Assembly: GCA_002420315.1 (NCBI GenBank)
Contig: DIHU01000119.1
Location: 1-5,265, forward strand
From: Akkermansiaceae bacterium UBA5688
GTDB lineage: Bacteria; Verrucomicrobiota; Verrucomicrobiia; Verrucomicrobiales; Akkermansiaceae
Reading direction: 5' to 3'
DNA length: 5,265 nt
The position numbers and the translations under genes are program-made. Shown in pieces: positions 1 to 5,265 of the stretch (position 1 is its first letter; every line of letters begins with the position of its first letter). The notes under the pieces were generated by a model. That model ran no database searches and was not told the origin of the DNA. It saw only the letters and a list, made by a program, of their open reading frames with translations.

Positions 1-854
1 GACCGGACTTTTTGTCGGTAGGCTTCGATCAATCTGAGACTAATTGGTCCAGGTTTGCCATCGCCGATCTCACGCTCATCAAGCTTAACCATCGGAATAG
101 TTTCAGCCGCCGTACCCGTTAGAAATGACTCGTCAGCAGTATAAATATCGTAGCGGGCCATTGACATTTCTCGGATCGAAATTCCCAACTCGGAACAAAG
201 TTCAAAAATCACCTGCCGAGTAATTCCATCAAGGCTGCCATCCGAAACCGGCGGTGTAATCACTTCGCCCTTCTTCACAACGAAAACGTTATCACCAGTA
301 CACTCCGCTACGTAACCTTGCTCATTTAACATCAAACCCTCTTTGGCTCCTGCCTTGAGAGCTTCAACCTTGGCCATAACGTTATTAAGATAATTCAAAG
401 ATTTCACTTGTGGGCTCAAACTCGCAGGTGTTGGCCGGCGTGTCGAACAAGTCACGACTTCAAGTCCATTCTCATACAGTTCAGCTGGGTATAATGTGAT
501 ACCCGAAGCGATGATAAACATCGATGGATTCGGACAGAGATAAGGATTTAATCCAAGGTCGCCAATCCCTCGTGTCACTACTAAACGAATATAGCCATCG
601 TTTAGGTTATTGGCCCTAATTGTCTGGAGAGTCGCTTCACAAACTTCTTCAAGAGTCCAAGGCATCTTGAGGAGGAGAGCCTTTGCCGAAAGATACAGCC
701 GCTCGATATGCTCGGTTAAACGAAAGACTCGGCCGTTGTAAAAACGAATGCCTTCAAAGATCCCATCCCCATAAAGCAAACCGTGATCAAAGACCGATAT
801 CTTCGCATCCGATTCGTCCACGATTTTCCCATCCAACCAAATATTGCGACTCAT
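1..854 (-). CDS. ilvE: Branched-chain amino acid aminotransferase, C-terminus cut by window edge
   Basis: PLP-dependent fold-type IV (class IV) aminotransferase. It is expected to catalyse the last step of leucine, isoleucine and valine synthesis, or the first of their breakdown, in the cytoplasm with glutamate/2-oxoglutarate as partner. Read on the minus strand from the ATG at 852-854, 284 residues are visible. They include the family's N-terminal motif YGDGIFEGIRFYNG (28-41), the PLP lysine K151 in SPQVKSLNYLNN, E184 in VAECTGDNVF, the phosphate-binding FLTGTAAETIPM (244-255), and IGDGKPGPIS near the end. Related enzymes end only a few residues after this point, so very little is missing. 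The start fits the usual N-terminus (NIWLDGKIV). No strong Shine-Dalgarno precedes it, only a weak AAGAG about 9 bases upstream. It lies 65 bases downstream of the TPR gene on the same strand and is probably co-transcribed. D-amino acid transaminase and aminodeoxychorismate lyase share the fold, but the FEGIR and GDGKPGP motifs favour IlvE. Confidence 0.93.
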   Translation of the reverse strand, partial: MSRNIWLDGKIVDESDAKISVFDHGLLYGDGIFEGIRFYNGRVFRLTEHIERLYLSAKALLLKMPWTLEEVCEATLQTIRANNLNDGYIRLVVTRGIGDLGLNPYLCPNPSMFIIASGITLYPAELYENGLEVVTCSTRRPTPASLSPQVKSLNYLNNVMAKVEALKAGAKEGLMLNEQGYVAECTGDNVFVVKKGEVITPPVSDGSLDGITRQVIFELCSELGISIREMSMARYDIYTADESFLTGTAAETIPMVKLDEREIGDGKPGPISLRLIEAYRQKVR

Positions 855-919
855 AATTTTGCTCTTATTGATGCTTTGCGCATCCTGCCTTCCCGACTCC
901 GGCATGCAATCCTTATCAG

Positions 920-1603
920 CTAGGAATTTAATTCTTCCATCTTGGCCAAGATGGAAGCTTTCGCCTCAATTGCATTTTGATCCTCGGGATGATCTGCCAA
1001 TACTTCTTCAAAGCACTCGAGGGCAGCCTTCAACTCGCCCATTTCTGCGAGGATCATTCCGCACTCGTAACGGGCTAAAACCAAAGAACCTTGAAGCTCA
1101 ATAGCCTTTTTTAGGCTATTAAGTGCCTCAATCTTATGCCCACGTAGTCTTTGAATTCGGCCTTTGGCATACCAAGCCGAAGCATCACCTGGAGCCATTT
1201 CAACGGCCTTCCTAGCAGCTTCTTCAGCATCGGAAGGATAGTTTCCTTGCATCAGCGCCAGAGCATAGCTGACATAGACTTCCGGGCGATTGGGCTCCAG
1301 CTCAAGTGCATCCTCATAATAAGTAATCGCAACACCAAACTTATTCTGACCAATCGCATCCGCCGCTTTCATGATCAATTCATCAACCTCGCTTAACCCT
1401 AACTCTTTTACTTTCGCCACGACCTTCTCTGCCTTTTCGGTTTCCCCAAGGGCATTTAGGACAACCCCGTAAAGTTGCCAACTCTGAACATCGTTTGGGT
1501 CCTCGGTGAGAGCTGATTCAATTGCAGTTCGGGCTGCAGGAATATCACCGGATTGGGCTGCGTTAATGGCAGCGTTATAATATTTCAAGTTAGGGGAGCT
1601 CAT
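920..1603 (-). CDS. Tetratricopeptide repeat (TPR) protein
   Basis: A 227-residue protein built almost wholly of TPR helix pairs. About six repeats can be laid out, at roughly residues 5-36, 40-69, 74-106, 108-140, 142-173 and 175-208, each with the pattern of small residues (G/A) at positions 8 and 20 and a Pro near the turn (EDPND, LEPNRPE, MAPGDAS, DHPEDQN). There is no signal peptide, membrane segment or catalytic domain, so a cytoplasmic protein-binding scaffold is likely; the partner cannot be read from the sequence. I chose the ATG at 1601-1603 (MSSPNLKYY) because the TPR pattern begins at once. The frame stays open upstream to 1771, but that extension has no TPR character and would run into the divergent polX gene. 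No clear Shine-Dalgarno precedes the ATG. The protein is probably the first gene of a transcript that continues into ilvE, although a functional link to amino acid metabolism is not evident. Confidence 0.9.
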   Translation of the reverse strand: MSSPNLKYYNAAINAAQSGDIPAARTAIESALTEDPNDVQSWQLYGVVLNALGETEKAEKVVAKVKELGLSEVDELIMKAADAIGQNKFGVAITYYEDALELEPNRPEVYVSYALALMQGNYPSDAEEAARKAVEMAPGDASAWYAKGRIQRLRGHKIEALNSLKKAIELQGSLVLARYECGMILAEMGELKAALECFEEVLADHPEDQNAIEAKASILAKMEELNS

Positions 1604-1619
1604 AAGTAAAGGGGTAGCA

Positions 1620-1658
1620 GATTTGCCCCCTATCGCGAAGGCCTTAGTCTTGCAAATC
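1620..1658. repeat. 7-bp inverted repeat in the divergent intergenic region
   Basis: GATTTGC at 1620-1626 and GCAAATC at 1652-1658 are perfect inverted copies separated by 25 bases. The palindrome AAGGCCTT (1638-1645) sits near the centre. The repeat lies between the candidate TPR promoter and the TPR start codon, so it could be an operator with two half-sites, or a stem in the leader RNA. A 7-bp repeat in a stretch of this size can also arise by chance. Confidence 0.35.
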
Positions 1659-1664
1659 GCTGTC

Positions 1665-1670
1665 ATCATA
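1665..1670 (-). promoter_or_regulatory. Candidate extended -10 element for the TPR-ilvE transcript
   Basis: On the minus strand the sequence reads TGGTATGAT: a hexamer one base from TATAAT, preceded by the TGn motif of extended -10 promoters. No good -35 lies at the usual 16-18 base distance, which extended -10 promoters can do without. Transcription would start near 1658, giving a leader of about 55 bases before the TPR start codon. This is a sequence match only; the organism's housekeeping sigma preference is unknown. Confidence 0.4.
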
Positions 1671-1685
1671 CCATCTTGAATCCAA

Positions 1686-3419
1686 ATGGCGGACGTCACC
1701 CGAGAATCACTAGTACACACACTTGAGGAAATCGCCCTTTTACTGGAGCTAAAAGGAGAAAATCCATTCAAGACAAGGGCCTATCGCAATGGTGCCGAAG
1801 TGGTGCAAAACTTTGAAGGGGACATCGTTGGACGAGCAGCTGCAGACGAGCTCAAAGGCATCAAAGGCATAGGCAACGCCCTTCAACAAAAACTCTACGA
1901 GCTGGCATCGACCGGAAAACTGGAATACTTTGAAGATCTCCGCGCCGAATTTCCCCCAACTCTTTTTGAGCTTTTTGAGCTGCAGGGACTCGGCCCAAAA
2001 AAAATAAAAGCACTTTATGACAAACTCGGGATCTCTTCAGTCAACGAGCTAAAGAAGGCCTGCCAAGGATCAGAAATAGCTAATCTTTCAGGCTTCGGGG
2101 CCAAAACTGTGGAAAAAATCCTGGGTGCCATCGAAACTCGCGCAAAATTCGCCGACCGCTTTCGTCTCGGTGAGGTGACACCTCTCGCAGAGACTTTACT
2201 CGAACGACTTCGTGAACACCCTAAGGTCAATCGCTCCGCCATTGCTGGCTCTTACCGTCGTGCCAAAGAAACCCTCCATGACCTCGACTTCCTGGTCGCG
2301 ACTAAAGAACCCGCTGAACTCACTAAATTCTTCACTGACTTTCCTGAAGTTCAGGAAGTCATTGCTCAAGGAGATACCAAGGCATCAGTTCGGCTTGATA
2401 ATGGCCTTCAGTGTGATCTCCGTGCTGTCAGTAATGACCACTTCCCTTTCGCTCTCCAGTATTTCACTGGTAGTAAAGAGCACAACGTCGCCCTTCGTTC
2501 ACTGGCTTTGAAAAAGGGATTGTCTCTTAATGAATATGACTTCACTGGCGAAGGAGACATCCCTAAAGTCGAGGAAGAAGTTGATATCTACCGTGCTCTG
2601 AAACTCGATTGGATCGCACCCGAACTCAGAGAAAATCGCGGTGAAATCGAAGCCGCGTGCGCCGCAGATCTTCCAGACCTCGTCAAACTTACCCAACTCC
2701 GGGGAACATTTCATAACCACACTATTGCTTCCGACGGAAAAAACACTCTTGAGGAAATGGCCACTGCCGCGCAAGAACACGGCCTACAATATCTAGGAAT
2801 CGCCGACCACTCCAAGTCGTCTTTTCAAGCCAACGGGCTTAACGAAACAAGGCTAGTCCAACAAATTGAAGAGATTAAAATAATAAACGCACACTTCGAA
2901 GATTTTGCGCTCCTCTCCGGTTCAGAGGTTGATATTCTCAAAGATGGTTCACTGGACTTCCATAACGACTTACTCGCCGAGCTCGATTATTGCGTCGCCT
3001 CCATCCACAACGTTTTCAATCTTCCCGAAAAAGAAATGACCAACCGATTAATCCGAGCAATGGAAAACGAACACGTTACCATGCTCGGCCATGTCACTGG
3101 ACGTCTCCTACTCAAGCGTGATCCTTACGCCGTCAACATGGAGAAAATTATCGACTGCGCAGCTGAAACAAAAACAGTTATTGAACTCAACTGTAATCCA
3201 TGGCGCCTTGATATGGACTGGCGTTGGTGGCATCGCGCCCGTGACAAAAATGTCTTAACCTCAATCAATCCCGATGCACACTCAATCGAACAACTACAAT
3301 TCCTAGCCTATGGGGCGCGACTCGCTCGCAAAGGCTGGCTCCGCCGCAAAGATGTTCTGAACTGCCATTCACTTTCAGAAATCCAAGCTTGGCTGAGATT
3401 ACCCAAATCTAAGCGATGA
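1686..3419 (+). CDS. polX: DNA polymerase/3'-5' exonuclease PolX (family X polymerase with PHP domain)
   Basis: Family X DNA polymerase of the bacterial type, fused to a PHP metal-dependent nuclease and expected to fill short gaps and process ends in base-excision repair. It is 577 residues, about the usual length for the family. The N-terminal domain shows ELKGENPFKTRAYRNGA (21-37) and helix-hairpin-helix motifs near 56-70 (LKGIKGIG), 99-110 (LQGLGPKK) and 134-146 (LSGFGAKT). The polymerase palm has GSYRRAKETLHDLDFLV (188-204) with catalytic D199 and D201, the third aspartate D244 in CDLRAV, and YFTGSKEHN (259-267). The PHP domain starts with TFHNHTIASDG (341-351) and keeps the metal ligands as judged by position: H343, H345, H375, E414, H441, H469, D530 and H532. 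Both activities therefore look intact. The ATG at 1686 gives the standard N-terminus but has no Shine-Dalgarno. The last four bases overlap the lipB start (ATGA), pointing to one transcript and coupled translation. Confidence 0.97.
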   Translation: MADVTRESLVHTLEEIALLLELKGENPFKTRAYRNGAEVVQNFEGDIVGRAAADELKGIKGIGNALQQKLYELASTGKLEYFEDLRAEFPPTLFELFELQGLGPKKIKALYDKLGISSVNELKKACQGSEIANLSGFGAKTVEKILGAIETRAKFADRFRLGEVTPLAETLLERLREHPKVNRSAIAGSYRRAKETLHDLDFLVATKEPAELTKFFTDFPEVQEVIAQGDTKASVRLDNGLQCDLRAVSNDHFPFALQYFTGSKEHNVALRSLALKKGLSLNEYDFTGEGDIPKVEEEVDIYRALKLDWIAPELRENRGEIEAACAADLPDLVKLTQLRGTFHNHTIASDGKNTLEEMATAAQEHGLQYLGIADHSKSSFQANGLNETRLVQQIEEIKIINAHFEDFALLSGSEVDILKDGSLDFHNDLLAELDYCVASIHNVFNLPEKEMTNRLIRAMENEHVTMLGHVTGRLLLKRDPYAVNMEKIIDCAAETKTVIELNCNPWRLDMDWRWWHRARDKNVLTSINPDAHSIEQLQFLAYGARLARKGWLRRKDVLNCHSLSEIQAWLRLPKSKR

Positions 3420-4042
3420 GTTCCCCGATATTTCAAGACCTTGGAGCTGATTTAGATTTTCAAGAGATTTGGGATCTTCAAGAAGACCTTGTCCAACGTC
3501 GACGTGATCAAAAAATAGAGGACATCATTCTTCTTCTCGAACATGCTCCTGTCTACACGATCGGCAGGACTCGGGATAAAACCAGCCTGAGAGCTCACAA
3601 ACATCTCCCTCATCCAGTAGTTGAAATCAACCGCGGAGGACAAGGAACTTTCCATGGCCCAGGGCAACTTGTTGGCTATGCAATACTCGATCTCACTCAA
3701 CGTATAAAGGACCTTCACATTCACCTTAGAAATCTAGAAGAAGCCATAATTATTTCTCTCGGAATTCTTGGCATCACCGCGATTCGGAGGAAAGGCCAAA
3801 CCGGCGTATGGGTCGAAGACCGAAAAATTGCTTCACTCGGAGTCGGTGTTCGCTCATGGGTTACCCTTCACGGGTTTGCCTTAAACGTCCAAGAAATTTC
3901 TCTAGCGCCATTTCAAATGATCACCCCTTGCGGGATTGATGGAGTTACCATGACCAGTGTGGAGAGTGAAATCAATCAGACGGTTTCGATGAAGGAGATA
4001 AAGATTATTATGACTGAGTCGCTCCAAAAGGTTTTTTGCTAA
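3416..4042 (+). CDS. lipB: Octanoyltransferase (lipoyl(octanoyl) transferase) LipB
   Basis: Transfers octanoate from octanoyl-ACP to the lipoyl-domain lysine of enzymes such as pyruvate dehydrogenase and the glycine cleavage H protein, the first step of endogenous lipoate synthesis; LipA then adds the sulfurs. The 208 residues are close to the usual length of about 210. The signature RGGQGTFHGPGQLVGYAILDL lies at 73-93 (H80 included), followed by TGVWV (129-133), the catalytic lysine K137 in RKIASLGVGVR, and the catalytic cysteine C172 in MITPCGIDGVTMTS. The N-terminus (IWDLQEDLVQRR, 18-29) matches the family's opening helix, supporting the ATG at 3416, which overlaps the polX stop by four bases. 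There is no strong Shine-Dalgarno, so expression probably relies on coupling to polX. lipA is not adjacent in this window. No intrinsic terminator is visible in the 17 bases before the convergent gene. Confidence 0.97.
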   Translation: MSSPIFQDLGADLDFQEIWDLQEDLVQRRRDQKIEDIILLLEHAPVYTIGRTRDKTSLRAHKHLPHPVVEINRGGQGTFHGPGQLVGYAILDLTQRIKDLHIHLRNLEEAIIISLGILGITAIRRKGQTGVWVEDRKIASLGVGVRSWVTLHGFALNVQEISLAPFQMITPCGIDGVTMTSVESEINQTVSMKEIKIIMTESLQKVFC

Positions 4043-4059
4043 ATTGAATTGGAACCATT

Positions 4060-5265
4060 CTACCTCTCCCGGAATTTGCGAAGCAATTCGTCGATGCTAT
4101 CACTAACAACAGGACCGGCTTTCGAAGAAGGTATATCTTCATTAGCTGGAGGCGAAATCGAAGTTGCACTGGCCTCTCCACCTCTAGACTTGGAGGAATC
4201 AGTAAGCCGAAAAGGACTTTCGAATGAGGTATGTAAGGGCGGCGCAGGAGGAAGAGCAGCAGAATCACTTTTCTGACAAATTCGCTGCACTAAATACTTG
4301 CGGGGAATCGTAACTCTTCGCACCATTTTGGGAGGATACTTGTTTTTTACAACTGGACTAGCGAATGGAATGTCAGGCTTGCCCGATTCCGTCAAATCAG
4401 TTTCGACTACCTTCTCCAATGAAATTTCGGCAAAACCAATATCCCTCCCTTGGCGTGAATTTCCATCGAATATCTCTCCTTGTTCCGCTGCACTTTTCTC
4501 TGATGTCGCTTGCAAGTCTATGATATCACGTGCGGCTCGCAGAATAGCTCTTGGATATAAATCCCCGTCATTCAAATCGATCTTTTGGCGAAGGTCCTCG
4601 GCGCCATCAACATGACGAATCCTCAAGAGCTCTAACACACTTGCCTCATCAAGGGGCTGTAATCGAATTACGGAATCTTCAAACCGATCCTGCATTCCAA
4701 GTGGAATTCTTCGGGAAAAAGTAGATTCCCAAACATCATCATTCACCGAAAAAATCACTTTGATACGCGGCGCGGCCTGCCTGAGACCAATAAGCGTATT
4801 TGCGACGCGAAGTGCAGCCTCACTATCACGGAACAAGCCATCCATCTCGTCAACAACCAGAACAATATTCTCGGTTGTTGTAATTAGTTTTAGAAAAGAC
4901 GTAAGCGGTCCATGGTAGCTCATTCCATTCTGAAATCGGTCTCCTTCCCTGCTAACCTCAGTTAGCAGATCCTGATTCTTACTCCGACTCTCAACAGGGG
5001 CCATGGCGAATCGGGACAAGACGGTAAACCATTGCGACAGATCACCTGTCACCCCACCACAACTTTGGCCAATCACCGATAAAAACCGGGGTGCGAGAGC
5101 TTGGAATTGACCCCTTACCCACTGTGCAACAGCAGCTGACTCCTTATGGAACTCAAAGACCTGTTCGGGGGTTTCGCGAAGACTTCGCAGTGACTCTGTT
5201 CGATTGGGACTTGGAACCTCGCCTGACTCCACCAGCGGAATCAAGGCATTTGCCAAAATACGTCG
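4060..5265 (-). CDS. AAA+/STAND-like P-loop ATPase of unknown function, N-terminus outside window
   Basis: The minus-strand frame is open from the right edge to a TAG at 4060-4062, giving 401 visible residues. A TTG at 5254-5256 could be read as a start, but the frame continues upstream and no N-terminal features appear there, so I treat the gene as partial. Numbering from the edge: Walker B IVLVVDEMDGLF at 134-145 (D139, E140); a sensor-1-like strand KVIFSVNDDVW with N175; GMQDRFED with R194 as a possible arginine finger, followed by IRLQPLDEASVLELLRIRH; and YPRAILRAARD with R239 as a possible sensor 2. This order resembles Orc1/Cdc6-, TniB- or STAND-type ATPases. No GxxxxGK[ST] is seen, so Walker A should lie upstream; the opening RRILANALIPLV looks like the helix that follows a P-loop. 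From about residue 253 the sequence becomes Ser/Pro/Glu-rich and probably disordered, ending in SDSIDELLRKFRER. I cannot assign a substrate or pathway. Confidence 0.8.
   Translation of the reverse strand, partial: RRILANALIPLVESGEVPSPNRTESLRSLRETPEQVFEFHKESAAVAQWVRGQFQALAPRFLSVIGQSCGGVTGDLSQWFTVLSRFAMAPVESRSKNQDLLTEVSREGDRFQNGMSYHGPLTSFLKLITTTENIVLVVDEMDGLFRDSEAALRVANTLIGLRQAAPRIKVIFSVNDDVWESTFSRRIPLGMQDRFEDSVIRLQPLDEASVLELLRIRHVDGAEDLRQKIDLNDGDLYPRAILRAARDIIDLQATSEKSAAEQGEIFDGNSRQGRDIGFAEISLEKVVETDLTESGKPDIPFASPVVKNKYPPKMVRRVTIPRKYLVQRICQKSDSAALPPAPPLHTSFESPFRLTDSSKSRGGEASATSISPPANEDIPSSKAGPVVSDSIDELLRKFRER

Larger units (their letters stand above)
1604..1685. promoter_or_regulatory. Divergent intergenic region between the TPR gene and polX
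   Basis: These 82 bases separate two divergently transcribed genes and must hold the promoters of both. A good extended -10 faces the TPR gene (separate entry). For polX I see only weak candidates, such as TACCAT at 1669-1674 without a convincing -35, so I do not call that promoter. Neither start has a clear Shine-Dalgarno. The region also contains a 7-bp inverted repeat and the 8-bp palindrome AAGGCCTT at 1638-1645. Confidence 0.6.

Noticed and set aside
844..1104. Plus-strand frame starting at a TTG whose first 20 residues look like a lipoprotein signal peptide (hydrophobic run then CASC).
   Set aside because: It is antisense to the ilvE start and to the 3' end of the TPR gene, has no ribosome site, and the rest is Arg/Pro-rich without domain character. 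The hydrophobic run comes from the reverse of the gap and the ilvE leader.
1604..1771. N-terminal extension of the TPR protein to an upstream ATG at 1769-1771.
   Set aside because: It would overlap the divergent polX gene by 86 bases, shows no TPR pattern, and passes through the likely promoter. The ATG at 1601-1603 is the better start.
2015..2780. Several 75-99 codon frames on both strands within polX.
   Set aside because: They are shadows of a full-length, well-conserved gene with all catalytic motifs in frame.
4025..4038. CAAAA...TTTTG at the end of lipB as a possible terminator.
   Set aside because: The stem is five pairs, almost all A-T, and lies inside the coding sequence with no GC-rich core or following T run.
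4298..4615. Plus-strand frame of 105 codons.
   Set aside because: It is antisense to the ATPase tail, has no recognisable domain, and the minus-strand frame is the coherent one.
5254..5256. TTG as the start codon of the ATPase.
   Set aside because: The frame is open to the window edge, there is no ribosome site to judge, and a Walker A is still missing, so the real start must be further upstream.

Overview
This looks like an ordinary bacterial chromosome segment holding five protein-coding genes, two of them cut by the window edges. I see no tRNA, rRNA, CRISPR array, insertion sequence or phage gene. Base composition is moderate and even by eye, and most genes have weak or absent Shine-Dalgarno sequences. 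A PHP-domain PolX, an IlvE of the short soluble type and weak ribosome sites fit several environmental Gram-negative phyla. Verrucomicrobiota or a relative is my guess, but nothing in the window settles it.

Layout from left to right. On the minus strand, positions 1-854 hold an almost complete branched-chain amino acid aminotransferase (ilvE) that runs off the left edge a few residues before its end. Upstream of it, on the same strand, is a 227-residue protein made almost entirely of tetratricopeptide repeats (920-1603). The two are 65 bases apart and are probably one transcript. An 82-base divergent intergenic region (1604-1685) follows, with a good extended -10 element facing the TPR gene and a 7-bp inverted repeat in what would be its leader. 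On the plus strand, polX (1686-3419) encodes a full-length family X DNA polymerase with an intact C-terminal PHP nuclease domain. It overlaps the start of lipB (3416-4042), the octanoyltransferase of lipoate synthesis, by four bases (ATGA). Only 17 bases later the minus-strand end of a large P-loop ATPase begins (4060 to the right edge). It has a clear Walker B, sensor 1 and arginine-finger-like region and a long, probably disordered C-terminal tail; its start and Walker A lie outside the window.

The genes do not form one pathway: amino acid metabolism, DNA repair, lipoylation and an unassigned ATPase sit side by side. The points most worth a second look are the unassigned ATPase with its tail, the translationally coupled polX-lipB pair, an A8 tract in polX whose slippage in either direction gives a truncated helix-hairpin-helix-only product, and the inverted repeat in the TPR leader. 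I do not see convincing evidence of a new multi-gene system here.
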